Shown here: positions 53,733 to 61,789 of the stretch, one piece after another
Layout: each line of letters begins with the position of its first letter
Position numbering within the stretch: the stretch's first letter is position 1
Origin: Marinobacterium jannaschii DSM 6295
GTDB lineage: Bacteria; Pseudomonadota; Gammaproteobacteria; Pseudomonadales; Balneatricaceae
NCBI RefSeq assembly: GCF_000620085.1
Contig: NZ_JHVJ01000019.1
Coordinates: forward strand, 62,001-126,000
DNA length: 64,000 nt
Reading direction: 5' to 3'
Notes under the pieces: model-generated
What the model was told of the DNA's origin: nothing
The model's input: the letters and a program-made list of their open reading frames with translations, nothing else
Database searches by the model: none
Program-made: the position numbers and the translations under genes

Positions 53733-55435
53733 TGCGACTGACCTCCGCGGGCACTGAGTTGATCGGCACAACCTGCAGGCAACTGCCCCAGCCCGGCGGC
53801 ACTACGGCAGGCGTTAACCAGTCCACGGCCGAACATCGAGTCGGTACCGGTAGCGCCGAGGTCTTCGGCACTTTGCAGCAGCCGCGTCTTAAGTTCCGCC
53901 AGTGGTAACTGCGGTGCCATCTGCTTCAGCTGGGCGGCGATGCCGCTGATATGGGCGCTGGCCATGGAGGTTCCGGAGAGAACCGGCTGCGTCCCGCCCG
54001 GCCCGGCGGTGATGATGTCGACGCCGGGTGCCGCCAGCTGCACATAATCCCCCCGGTTCGCCATTCGGTAGAGTTGCCGGTCGGCCCCCAGCGCCGTAAC
54101 GGCAAGGGTTTGCGGCCAGGCGGCCGGATACACCGGGCGGGCATTGCCTCCGCCATTCCCGGCGGCAGCAACCAGCAGCAGTCCGCGCCGTTCGGCTTCA
54201 GCCACCAGCCGCTGCAGAATCGGCGAAGGCGGCCCGCCCAGGCTGAGGTTGATCAGGCTGATATTGTCACTGATGGCACTGTCCAGCGCCCGGATCAGGC
54301 TGCGGCTCCAGCAGCGCGACTGCTGCATCCCCGGCAGGCGGGGATGACAGGCCTTATAGGCCATAATCGTAGCCTGCGGCGCGACCCCGGCGGCCCCCAC
54401 GCCATTGTTGCGCGCCCCCGCGATAATCGCGGCCACGGCCGTACCGTGAGGATCGGCGCTGTAACCCCGGTCGGTAAAGTCCCGCTGCTTACCAACCCGC
54501 CCGGCCAGCTCGGGATGTTGCGCGTCAATGCCGGTATCGATCACCGCGACTTTCACCTCTCGGCCACTGAACTGCGATACCAACCGCTCGGCGGTGCTGA
54601 GTTGCGGGCCGTAGTTAAAGCCCGCCAGCGGGTCATCCGACGCACTGTGGCTACCAAGGGTAAAATAGGCCAGGTCCTTCTGCACCAACGCGATCATCGG
54701 ATCGTTGCTAAGCTGATCGATCAGATTTTGCAATGGCACGGCCTGTGGCGGACGCTGCAACCGCAGCAGGCGATCACCGGTAGAGTCGAGGGTATAGGCT
54801 TCGAGCAGCTGCAGTCCCAACCGCCCCGCCAGTTTGTCATTCGGCTCTGCGCCCTGCCTTAACAGCATCAGGATCTGATCCGGCTGCCACTGCTCCTTCA
54901 GGTACTCCGCCGGGGTCTGTTCGCTCTGGCAGGGATGGCTCAGCTGCAACTGCCAGCAGGCGGCCTCACTGCCCTTCGGCCATTCACCACGCCAGGGCTG
55001 GGTTTGCTGGGCGGCGGGACAGAGCGCGGCTTCGCCGTTCAGCGCCCGCGTTAAATCCGGCGCCCGGGGCACCAGCCAGCCACGTCGCTGCGTGGGCAGC
55101 GTGATATTGCGAATAGACTGGCAGCTGTCGCTCTGGCAATCCGACCCCAGACAGGCAGCCTGTCGTTGGCGCCATTGCTGATCGCCGATGCGGCTGCTGA
55201 TCCATTGTTCGCCGCGACTGTTTTGGCGCAGCTGCCAGTTATCCAGCCCCTGCTGGCGGGCCCAGCGATCGGGATCAGCCCCGACAGGCAGCCGCAGCAA
55301 CCGCATCGGTTCTGCGGTCGCGTTCAGTTGAGTGCTGTCACTCCAGCTCCAGGCCGGGTTTGCCAACAGCAGGCTGCTAAATGCGATGCAGGCCAGACTG
55401 AACACTTTTACGGACGCTGTAACCAATATATTCAT
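53729..55435 (-). CDS. Subtilase (S8) serine protease 1 of the ECF operon
   Basis: A 568-residue exported S8 protease. A signal peptide (about 1-30) is followed by a cysteine-containing N-terminal region and a propeptide-like segment (about 183-258, DQILMLLRQGAEPNDKLAGR then LIDQLSNDPMIALVQKDLAY). The catalytic core has Asp300 (VAVIDTGID), His330 (DPHGTAVAA), Asn427 (AAAGNGG) and Ser490 (LSGTSMASAH). It starts 2 bases after the second subtilase stops and ends in an ATGA overlap with the lipoprotein gene. Its likely site is the periplasm or surface. Confidence 0.9.
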   Translation of the reverse strand: MNILVTASVKVFSLACIAFSSLLLANPAWSWSDSTQLNATAEPMRLLRLPVGADPDRWARQQGLDNWQLRQNSRGEQWISSRIGDQQWRQRQAACLGSDCQSDSCQSIRNITLPTQRRGWLVPRAPDLTRALNGEAALCPAAQQTQPWRGEWPKGSEAACWQLQLSHPCQSEQTPAEYLKEQWQPDQILMLLRQGAEPNDKLAGRLGLQLLEAYTLDSTGDRLLRLQRPPQAVPLQNLIDQLSNDPMIALVQKDLAYFTLGSHSASDDPLAGFNYGPQLSTAERLVSQFSGREVKVAVIDTGIDAQHPELAGRVGKQRDFTDRGYSADPHGTAVAAIIAGARNNGVGAAGVAPQATIMAYKACHPRLPGMQQSRCWSRSLIRALDSAISDNISLINLSLGGPPSPILQRLVAEAERRGLLLVAAAGNGGGNARPVYPAAWPQTLAVTALGADRQLYRMANRGDYVQLAAPGVDIITAGPGGTQPVLSGTSMASAHISGIAAQLKQMAPQLPLAELKTRLLQSAEDLGATGTDSMFGRGLVNACRSAAGLGQLPAGCADQLSARGGQSQ

Positions 55436-55437
55436 GA

Positions 55438-57042
55438 TCAGTTCTCTCCGTTTGCGCTGACCGGCGCGACGGCACCAACGCTGGCGGGCATCTGTAGCTG
55501 CAGGTAGCTTTCCCGGCGCTGGCCGTCCCGGTGTTCGGTGCTCAGGCGCAGGGTAATCAGCTGGCCGGAGGGCCAGATGGTCGGGTCTACCCGGTACAGC
55601 AGTCCCCGGGGTACCGGCTGGTTAAGGGTGGTCAGCGGCTGCCAGTTAACGGCCGTGGCATCGGTCGGATTGGCCCCCGGACTGGCGGCCGACCAGCTGA
55701 TAGCGGCGCTGGCAAACAGGTCGGCATCGGCCTGACCGTAGATCAGTAACCCGCGTCCCGGCTGCCACTCGGTATGGCTGAGCCGGGCCTCTATAAAGTG
55801 TCCGGGATCGGCACTGAGGCTGGCGGCCAGATTAAGCAGGCCGTAACCGTGGTTCATATCCGGCCCCGCCGGGCCCAGGTCGTCGGCGGACTGCAGCAGA
55901 GTGCGGCGCAGCTCTGCCGCCGACAGTTGCGGTCGCTGCCCCAGTATCAATGCGGCGGCGGCCGTAACAAAGGGTGCGGCGAAGGAGTTGCCGCTGGCGC
56001 GATAGTACTTATCAGCGACCACGGCGCTGCCGGATTGGTATCCCGGCGCGCTGTCCCGCCAGAGCAGGTCTGAACCCTTAGCCCGCAGCGAAAGAATATC
56101 GACCCCGGGGGCCAGCAAAGCCAGTTCAGTGCCCCAGTCAGAGAATGTCGCCCGCGCCCGTTGTGGCGTTGCCGACCCGACCAGCATCACGCCGGGCAAT
56201 TGTTCATAGCCCTGCGCGGCAATCCGCGCGGCACTGTTGCCAGCCGCCACCACCAGCAGCACGTTACGGGACACCGCACGGGCGATCGCATCCCGTTCAA
56301 GCGCATTGGGCTGAGCCCCGCCGAGGCTGAGCTGGATTATCTGTGCGCCCTTATCCAGCGCATAATGGAGCGCCGCTGCAATATCGCTGCCATTGCCATG
56401 GCCTGCGCCATCCAGTGCCTTCAGCACCATCAGCCGGGCGTTTGGGGCGATTCCGGCGATGCCGATGGCATTGCCGGATTGCGCGGCGATGGCATTGCCG
56501 GATTGCGCGGCGATGATGCCGGCCAGATGGGTACCGTGGCCGTGGTCATCCCAGGGGCGGTTGTTTTGCCCGACGAAGTTCCAGCCGATCAGGTCATCGA
56601 TCAGGCCGTTATTATCATTATCGCGGCCATCCGCCTGTTCGTCGGGATTACGCCAGAGGTGCTCAGGCGGCAGATCCGGATGGCGGTAGTCGACGCCTGT
56701 ATCGATCAGCGCCACGGTTACGGTTTCCAGCGATGCCGGCAGTGTCAGGCGCGCGCCCCCGGCATGCAGGTAACCGATGCTGTACAGCCCCCACTGGTCG
56801 GCATAGGCCTGCCCCCAGCTTCCACGGCTGCGGGCCAGTGGGTCGGCACTGCCGGATGCCTCAGGCAATACCGGCTTTGCAGGCAGCAGGTGGTTATCGG
56901 CCTGCGCCGGTTGCAACGGCAGACTGACCAATAGCAGGCCTTTGAGCCCACTGAGGGCCGCTCTGATAAAGCCCCTGAGGCAGCCTCTGAAACTGCTCCT
57001 GAGACTGATTCTGAGAAGAGCGCTTATTGGAGTTTTCATCAC
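55438..57042 (-). CDS. Subtilase (S8) serine protease 2 of the ECF operon
   Basis: A 534-residue exported S8 protease with a long, basic leader (about 1-48). The core begins soon after, with Asp114 (VALIDTGVD), His169 (DDHGHGTHLAG), Asn269 (VAAGNSAA) and Ser353 (ASGNSFAAP). A calcium-like acidic loop DGRDNDNNGLIDD precedes the His. The C-terminal 150 residues form a beta-rich domain. No clear propeptide is present. A 24-base tandem duplication adds eight residues after the His motif. Its ATG overlaps the anti-sigma stop (ATGA). Confidence 0.9.
   Translation of the reverse strand: MMKTPISALLRISLRSSFRGCLRGFIRAALSGLKGLLLVSLPLQPAQADNHLLPAKPVLPEASGSADPLARSRGSWGQAYADQWGLYSIGYLHAGGARLTLPASLETVTVALIDTGVDYRHPDLPPEHLWRNPDEQADGRDNDNNGLIDDLIGWNFVGQNNRPWDDHGHGTHLAGIIAAQSGNAIAAQSGNAIGIAGIAPNARLMVLKALDGAGHGNGSDIAAALHYALDKGAQIIQLSLGGAQPNALERDAIARAVSRNVLLVVAAGNSAARIAAQGYEQLPGVMLVGSATPQRARATFSDWGTELALLAPGVDILSLRAKGSDLLWRDSAPGYQSGSAVVADKYYRASGNSFAAPFVTAAAALILGQRPQLSAAELRRTLLQSADDLGPAGPDMNHGYGLLNLAASLSADPGHFIEARLSHTEWQPGRGLLIYGQADADLFASAAISWSAASPGANPTDATAVNWQPLTTLNQPVPRGLLYRVDPTIWPSGQLITLRLSTEHRDGQRRESYLQLQMPASVGAVAPVSANGEN
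56464..56511 (-). repeat. 24-bp perfect tandem duplication inside subtilase 2
   Basis: Bases 56464-56487 and 56488-56511 are identical and in frame, duplicating the eight residues QSGNAIAA just after the active-site HGTH. The unmutated copies mean the event is recent or that the repeat is phase-variable by slippage. Confidence 0.9.
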
Positions 57043-57776
57043 TCAGCCTCCGGTGTGGCGGACGACAAGGGTTGCAGGTAACTGACACCCTCGTGCTGTC
57101 GCAGTTGCTCAATGCGGCTGTCGGGCTGGTCCTGCGGCTGCAACCGGATACGGTAGATGCCGAGGGTGTTTGGCCCACTGATCACGCTGGCCTGCACGCT
57201 CTGCAATAGCTGACTGAATTCGTTAAGGGTGGCCTGCGGTTTCATGGCGATATCCAGCTGGACACCGCCCAAGGCCGGCACGCCATTACCACCGGACAGC
57301 ACCTCGTAGCCCTCCGGCCCGGTCGCGCTGTCATCCTGCATAAACAGGGCGCTGCCCAGCACCGCCACCAGCGCAAACTGTGCCACTACGGCGACACGGG
57401 CAAAGGCCGGCGTCATCCCCCACTGCAGGGTTTCGCGACACCATTGCTGCAGCTGTTCCAGCAGAGATGGCCGCACAATCGGCCGTGGTGAGCCCTGCTC
57501 CGGGCTGGCTGCCCTCTGCTGCCTGTCGGCGGCACTGCTCTCGTCGGCTTCCTGCTGATCCAGCTGCGCCATCAGGCTGTCGAAGTTATCCTCCGGCAGC
57601 TGCGGCTCCTGCAGGCTCACATCGCTGACGGTGTCGGCCATAAACTCATACTCCGCCAGCTGCAGCCGGGCTTGCGGATGCTGCTGCAGATACTGTTCGA
57701 CCTGTCGCTTCTCCTCGCTATCCAGCGTGCCGTTGGCGTACCAGGCCAGAAGCTGTTCGATATCGGGGTCAGTCAT
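57039..57776 (-). CDS. Anti-sigma factor with propeptide-like periplasmic domain
   Basis: A 245-residue single-span protein. The cytoplasmic N-terminus (ANGTLDSEEKRQVEQYLQQH) is a typical sigma-binding helical module, but it lacks the HxxxCxxC zinc motif. The membrane segment is at about 125-146 (RVAVVAQFALVAVLGSALFM). The periplasmic tail (about 171-237: VQLDIAMKPQATLNEFSQLL, SGPNTLGIYRIRL, LRQHEGVSYLQPL) has the strand-helix-strand pattern of subtilase propeptide/I9 inhibitors. It overlaps the sigma gene and subtilase 2 by ATGA on both sides. It presumably holds the sigma factor at the membrane. Confidence 0.82.
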   Translation of the reverse strand: MTDPDIEQLLAWYANGTLDSEEKRQVEQYLQQHPQARLQLAEYEFMADTVSDVSLQEPQLPEDNFDSLMAQLDQQEADESSAADRQQRAASPEQGSPRPIVRPSLLEQLQQWCRETLQWGMTPAFARVAVVAQFALVAVLGSALFMQDDSATGPEGYEVLSGGNGVPALGGVQLDIAMKPQATLNEFSQLLQSVQASVISGPNTLGIYRIRLQPQDQPDSRIEQLRQHEGVSYLQPLSSATPEAE

Positions 57777-58360
57777 GGCATCTCTCCTGCGTCCGTTGCC
57801 GATAGCCCGAGCCTTTCCAGCACGGGCTTCAGCTTACTGCGGGCATGAAACATCCGCGTTTTCACTGTGTTTTCCGGGCACTGCACAATGCGTGCGATCT
57901 CTTTATAGCTGCAGCCCTGAAAGAAGGTCAGCTCGACCACTTCGCGGTGCTCCGGTGACAACGCATCCAGCGCCCGCCTCAGCAGAGGCTTCAGCTGTTC
58001 GCGGTCATTCTGCTGGCTGAGGTCGGTATGGGGATCTTCCTGCTCCGGGCTGTCGTCCAGATCGACCGTCACCGGTTTATAGCCCCGCAAGGCGTTCAGG
58101 GTACGAAAGCGGGCGATACCCAGAATCCAGGTGGAGACGGCCGAGCGTCCCTCAAATCCCGCTGCGCCCTTCCAGATCTCCAGCATCACATCGTTGACCA
58201 GCTCCTGCGCCTTGGCCTCATCTTTGATCATGCGCACCACAAAGCGGAAGATTCGCGGTGCATAGCGGTCGTAGAGCCGTTTCAGTGCCGCCCGGTCCCT
58301 GTTGGCGATCTGTCCGATCCATTGTTGCTCTTCGGCGGCCCGCTCACTGGCTGTGTCCAT
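57773..58360 (-). CDS. ECF-type RNA polymerase sigma factor
   Basis: A 195-residue sigma-70 family factor with region 2 (ALKRLYDRYAPRIFRFVVRM, ELVNDVMLEIWKGAAGFEGR, WILGIARFRTLNALRG) and region 4 (LDALSPEHREVVELTFFQGC, YKEIARIVQCPENTVKTRMF). ATG 58360 has GGAGGT 8 bases upstream and gives normal ECF length. The frame stays open 87 codons further to ATG 58621, a proline-rich unsupported extension. It is coupled to the anti-sigma gene. The regulon probably includes its own operon and csgG (inference). Confidence 0.9.
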   Translation of the reverse strand: MDTASERAAEEQQWIGQIANRDRAALKRLYDRYAPRIFRFVVRMIKDEAKAQELVNDVMLEIWKGAAGFEGRSAVSTWILGIARFRTLNALRGYKPVTVDLDDSPEQEDPHTDLSQQNDREQLKPLLRRALDALSPEHREVVELTFFQGCSYKEIARIVQCPENTVKTRMFHARSKLKPVLERLGLSATDAGEMP

Positions 58361-58621
58361 TCGGGCACCTCCGGCAGGGGTATCTCTGGTGACCGGCTCA
58401 GCCCCGTCACCGGCGGGTGCAGGGCACTGCTGATCAGGTTGCTCGGGTTCAGGAGACACAGGCCAACCACTGACCGGTGCATAGGTGTCGGGATAGAACA
58501 CCGGTCGCTGCGGCTGACCTGCTTGCCTGAACGGCTTCAGGCCCGGCTCCGGCGGTGCTCCCTGCGGCGCGGTACTACGTGCGAAAGGCTTATGGTTAAG
58601 GGTAGCAACTGTATTGCGCAT

Positions 58622-58631
58622 AGGTTCAGAA
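58622..58631 (-). promoter_or_regulatory. Candidate ECF -35 element upstream of the sigma gene
   Basis: On the minus strand TTCTGAACCT, identical to the element at 59729-59738 before csgG. A start about 35 bases downstream would give the sigma mRNA a leader of about 235 bases and exclude the longer reading frame. No partner -10 shared by both sites is obvious. Confidence 0.35.
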
Positions 58632-58702
58632 TCCAGCGGGATTACAGGGCCAGTCCACCGGATGGCTCAGGTGAGTAGTGCCGGCGGACTAAGACACCTG
58701 AC

Positions 58703-59671
58703 TCAGAAGCGGATAATGTCGCCGCGACGCGCTTCAAAGCGGCTCAGCGGTGCCACTACGGCGTACTTGTCCTGTACCATCTTCACCTGGACCCGGCCCA
58801 GGGGGCTTTCCACCCGGCCCAGCATGCGGCCGCTTTCAGGATCGATCAGCTCTTCAGCCACACCGGAGACCTGCAGCACGTCACCCACATTCAGTCCCAC
58901 ATCCTGACCCGCATTGATAAAGATGCTGTCGCCACGGGTGCTGATCACCTGTCCCTGCCACGGGATCTGGCGGCTGTCGCGGATCACCAGATTGACCGCA
59001 TCGGCCAGCGCCACCCGGGTCGCCTGACCCAGCGGGGTCTTGTAGAACTTATCGCCGCCCACCGTCATCTGCTTGAAGTCCAGTCCCAGCGCCAGTCCGC
59101 TGGACTTGGAACTGGCCTCCACCCGGCGGCTGAACAGCACCTCGCCGGTGGTGGCATCCAGCAGGCGCAGATCCAGTGCCACATGGCTGGTGCTGCCGCT
59201 GCCGCCCAGGCGCAGGCCAAACGGCAGCTTGGAGGAGGCAAAGCCGAAGTTAAGGCCGCCGCTCTCCTTATTCGGTTCATATTCGGTGATATCGGTCTTG
59301 ATCAATACCTGGGCACCGATGACCCCGCCGGTACGCGGCGCGGTTTCCGGGTTGGTTACGCCCACCAGTCCCATCTCCTGTTCTCGCAGTACATGGGACA
59401 GCGCCATCCGGTCGGCGACCACAAAGCAGCCGGTGTGGCTCAGCGCCGTGGTCAGCTGTGCCGCCAGGGATTCGCCAACATCGAACCCTTCATAGGACCC
59501 CAGTTTGCCGGTGGCACCGAAGGGCAGAACCGCCACCCGCAGTTTCGGACCGCTGCAGCTGGCCACCGGCTTACTGACTTCGGTGACCGACTGGGGCTTA
59601 ACCACCTGCTGCTGACAGCCTGAGATCGTCAGGGCAAGCATCGGAATAGCAACGAGGGATTTGATGTTCAT
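58703..59671 (-). CDS. CsgG/HfaB-family outer-membrane secretion lipoprotein
   Basis: A 322-residue lipoprotein (lipobox LTISGC, Cys19). The CsgG domain follows: LRVAVLPFGATGKLGSYEGF, ESLAAQLTTALSHTGCFVVA, an LREQEMGLVG stretch, and the beta-hairpin-forming FASSKLPFGLRLGGSGSTSH then VALDLRLLDATTGEVLFSRR. CsgG forms the nonameric pore that exports curli subunits; HfaB acts in holdfast anchoring. A 70-residue C-terminal domain (GQVISTRGDSIFINAGQDVG) is an addition relative to short CsgG. It lies between the small exported proteins and the sigma gene. Confidence 0.88.
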   Translation of the reverse strand: MNIKSLVAIPMLALTISGCQQQVVKPQSVTEVSKPVASCSGPKLRVAVLPFGATGKLGSYEGFDVGESLAAQLTTALSHTGCFVVADRMALSHVLREQEMGLVGVTNPETAPRTGGVIGAQVLIKTDITEYEPNKESGGLNFGFASSKLPFGLRLGGSGSTSHVALDLRLLDATTGEVLFSRRVEASSKSSGLALGLDFKQMTVGGDKFYKTPLGQATRVALADAVNLVIRDSRQIPWQGQVISTRGDSIFINAGQDVGLNVGDVLQVSGVAEELIDPESGRMLGRVESPLGRVQVKMVQDKYAVVAPLSRFEARRGDIIRF

Positions 59672-59728
59672 GATCGACTCCGGGGTTTGAATGTGGAATG
59701 CGTCTTCGCTTACCCGGTAGGTAACGCC

Positions 59729-59738
59729 AGGTTCAGAA
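59729..59738 (-). promoter_or_regulatory. Candidate ECF -35 element upstream of csgG
   Basis: On the minus strand TTCTGAACCT, 58 bases before the csgG start, a fitting distance for a promoter. The gap 59672-59894 otherwise has no gene; a second TGAACC lies 10 bases upstream (59741-59746). Confidence 0.4.
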
Positions 59739-59894
59739 CGGGTTCATATTTTTTGGCATTGTTCCGGCCTTATTTTGCCTAGCCGGCGGTGGCCGATTAC
59801 AGGCTGGCACGCCTGAAGTTGCAGTTGCGGGAGGCCAATCCGTGGCCAAAGGCTGTGGCGCGCGATCTATCCGCGCTTCCATATCAGAAGCGGC

Positions 59895-60176
59895 TTACTC
59901 CTCTTCGCGGGCCAGTAGTTGCTCCAGATAGCGGATCTGGCCTTCGCTAAGGGATTGCTCTTCGCCGTTGTGGATCACCAGAAACTGCGGTTCGCTGATA
60001 TAGCGGTGCCGGGTCAGCTGCTGCTTAACCAGCAACTGCTGCACCAGCGGATCGAAGCGTTCTTCTGAGGTGATCACCATGATGACGCTGTCGCTGGTCT
60101 GGTCGATCAGTTGTATTTCGGTATCGGCATAACCGCTGCCGGCCATAAGCAGGGCGGTAAAAGTCAGCGCTTTCAT
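59895..60176 (-). CDS. Small exported protein H of the csgG cluster
   Basis: A 93-residue protein with a short signal peptide (about 1-17, ALTFTALLMAGSGYA). The mature part (TEIQLIDQTSDSVIMVITSE... VKQQLTRHRYISEPQFLVIH) is acidic and without cysteines. It has the size of CsgE or CsgF, but I see no convincing match to either. Its ATG overlaps the stop of the upstream gene (ATGA). Probably a periplasmic helper of the export process (inference). Confidence 0.65.
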   Translation of the reverse strand: MKALTFTALLMAGSGYADTEIQLIDQTSDSVIMVITSEERFDPLVQQLLVKQQLTRHRYISEPQFLVIHNGEEQSLSEGQIRYLEQLLAREEE

Positions 60177-60583
60177 AAGCCACCTCCGTTGATGACATTC
60201 AGGTCGGCCCCAAAGGCCTGCTGGTTGTTGGTCGAGACCGGACCGTGGTTGTCGCCACAGACCAGCACCACGTTGCCGTTGTTTCCGGAGATATCGACGT
60301 CGAGGCAACGGAAGCGCTCTTCCAGCCGCTGCAGGTTGGCCTGGACATCCTGACGCATAGTGCGCAGGTCGGGCTGGGCCTGGGGTTGCTGCGGTTGCAG
60401 CACGCTTTTCGCCCGTGCCTGGGCCAGATAGTCGCTCATATCCTGCTCCAGCCGCATCCGCATCTGCTGTACGGACTGCAGCCGCGCCATCAGCGGGTCA
60501 GGGGCCTCTTCAGCCGGCGACTCGCCGGCCTGCAACAGGCCGCTGGCGAGCAGCGTCAGGCTGAGTATCAGTAAGACATTCAT
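60173..60583 (-). CDS. Small exported protein G of the csgG cluster
   Basis: A 136-residue protein with a signal peptide (about 1-19). A helical, Q-rich coiled-coil middle (MARLQSVQQMRMRLEQDMSD, LRTMRQDVQANLQRLEERFR) leads to a C-terminal CLDVDISGNNGNVVLVCGDN with two cysteines that may bond, and a G/N-rich end. ATG 60583 is preceded by AAGGAGG at 8 bases, the RBS overlapping the previous stop. Unknown family. The order and coupling place it with the exported Q/N-rich protein. Confidence 0.65.
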   Translation of the reverse strand: MNVLLILSLTLLASGLLQAGESPAEEAPDPLMARLQSVQQMRMRLEQDMSDYLAQARAKSVLQPQQPQAQPDLRTMRQDVQANLQRLEERFRCLDVDISGNNGNVVLVCGDNHGPVSTNNQQAFGADLNVINGGGL

Positions 60584-60596
60584 CGCTGAAACCTCC

Positions 60597-61205
60597 TTAG
60601 TTGCTGACCCGGTCCTGACTGCCGCTGTCACTGGCGGCGCGCTGGTCCTGATCGTTGATCTGCTGGTTGCTGCTGTCGCCCAGCTGGCGGCCCTCCTGAT
60701 TGTTGCCGATCTGGCTGCCGTACATGTTGCCCTGGTAGATATCACCGATATGGACGGCACCGTTGCTGGCGGCAATATTGGAGAGTTGCACCGGGGCATA
60801 GTTATCCTGCCCCACCGTCAGGGTGTTGCTCTGCGGGGCGAACTGGAAGCTGGATGAGCCATCCGGCAGTTCAGAACCGACACCGCCGCCCTGAACCAGC
60901 CCGCCTACGGCCAGATCACCCTGTTGCTGCTCCAGACCGTGCCCCCGGGCACCGCCGCGGTTACTGGCACCCTGCCCGACGGCAGACTGATAGTCGCGTT
61001 GCTGACTGAGGTGCTGGTCGGCATGGCGATAGCGCTGTTCGGTGATGTACTGGCGCAACAGGGCCGCGCGCTGGCGTTCCTGATGCTGTGCAGCAGTTGC
61101 CGCAGGGGCCGGCGATCGGCTTTCGGCGACTGCACTTGCCGGCACCAGGGCCGCCACAGACAGACAGAGCGCCAGCGGTACTGCAGTGATTCGGTGAGTA
61201 AACAT
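60597..61205 (-). CDS. Secreted Q/N-rich curlin-like protein F
   Basis: A 202-residue exported protein. The signal peptide ends ASAVA. Mature composition is high in Q, N, G, S and A. QRDYQSAVGQGASNRGGARG and SQIGNNQEGRQLGDSSNQQI align with the 47573-48148 paralogue. The Q-x-G-x-N/Q spacing resembles curlin repeats, though not a full set of tandem units. ATG 61205 is 6 bases after GGAGG; an in-frame ATG at 61211 overlaps the RBS. Likely substrate of the CsgG-family pore (inference). Confidence 0.72.
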   Translation of the reverse strand: MFTHRITAVPLALCLSVAALVPASAVAESRSPAPAATAAQHQERQRAALLRQYITEQRYRHADQHLSQQRDYQSAVGQGASNRGGARGHGLEQQQGDLAVGGLVQGGGVGSELPDGSSSFQFAPQSNTLTVGQDNYAPVQLSNIAASNGAVHIGDIYQGNMYGSQIGNNQEGRQLGDSSNQQINDQDQRAASDSGSQDRVSN

Positions 61206-61263
61206 ATACATCCTCCTGCCCGGTTTGGGGATCAGGAGACAGTTCAGAACGCAGTCAGCCCGC

Positions 61264-61422
61264 TTAGATCAGCAGGCTCAGGGGTAACTGCAGCTGGCGA
61301 TCGAGGTAGATGGTAGCCACCGCCTGACCCTGACCGCCCATCGCTACAGTGACGGGGGATTCACAACTGTTCAGCGCCATCAGCACCAGAAGCAGTGCGA
61401 GCAGAGCGTTGTGAGCGTTCAT
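61264..61422 (-). CDS. Very small putative lipoprotein E
   Basis: A 52-residue protein: a hydrophobic leader (ALLALLLVLMALNSCESP) with a lipobox-like LNSC, then only some 33 residues (GGQGQAVATIYLDRQLQLPL). GGAGACAAGG precedes ATG 61422. Length and leader fit a small envelope lipoprotein, but no homologue is known to me. It lies 58 bases before protein F. Confidence 0.5.
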   Translation of the reverse strand: MNAHNALLALLLVLMALNSCESPVTVAMGGQGQAVATIYLDRQLQLPLSLLI

Positions 61423-61517
61423 GACCTTGTCTCCGTTGTGTTTGCTGTACCTGTGGGTCACAGCAAACGCAGAGCAGGTTCACGCCGGTGTTCAGATATT
61501 CAGTTTTTTGCCCTGGC

Positions 61518-61789
61518 TTACTGCTGGCCCGGTTCGCGGCTCAGCGCCATATTGAAGGCTCGCCGGGCTGATACCCGCTGTCCCTGCAGATAGAGTACTT
61601 GACCGAGGTTAGCCAGATAGAGTGGACCGCCATTGCCTTGATGGCATCAATATAGTTTTCCGGGCGCTCATAACTGAATGAGCGGTGATCGTTCTGTCGC
61701 ATGTCGACCTGCTGTGCCCTGACGCCCAGCGGCAGTGCCGCAGCTATAAGGACAAACAGTATAAATCCGACCGTGAGTATCTGTTTCAT
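61518..61789 (-). pseudogene. Frameshifted small exported TPR protein D
   Basis: From ATG 61789 the frame gives a signal peptide (about 1-25, FILFVLIAAALPLGVRA) and QQVDMRQNDHRSFSYERPENY, then runs on to a stop at 61541-61543 with an implausible tail. A one-base change of frame near 61632-61637 gives LYLANLGQVLYLQGQRVSAR and RAFNMALSREP, a textbook TPR, ending in TAA at 61518-61520. So either a one-base indel has broken the gene or the assembly has an error. ATG overlaps the previous stop (ATGA). Confidence 0.6.

Noticed and set aside
58028-58678. Long plus-strand frame opposite the ECF sigma gene
   Set aside because: The minus strand encodes clear sigma-factor regions 2 and 4; the plus frame is a shadow.
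59895-60583. Proteins G and H as CsgF and CsgE
   Set aside because: Sizes and location fit, but I could not align the characteristic CsgE or CsgF residues by eye, so I left them unnamed.
61241-61249. TTCTGAACT before protein F as an ECF promoter
   Set aside because: A start 35 bases downstream would fall at or after the ribosome binding site of F; the motif is also nearly self-complementary (GTTCAGAAC), so chance is likely.
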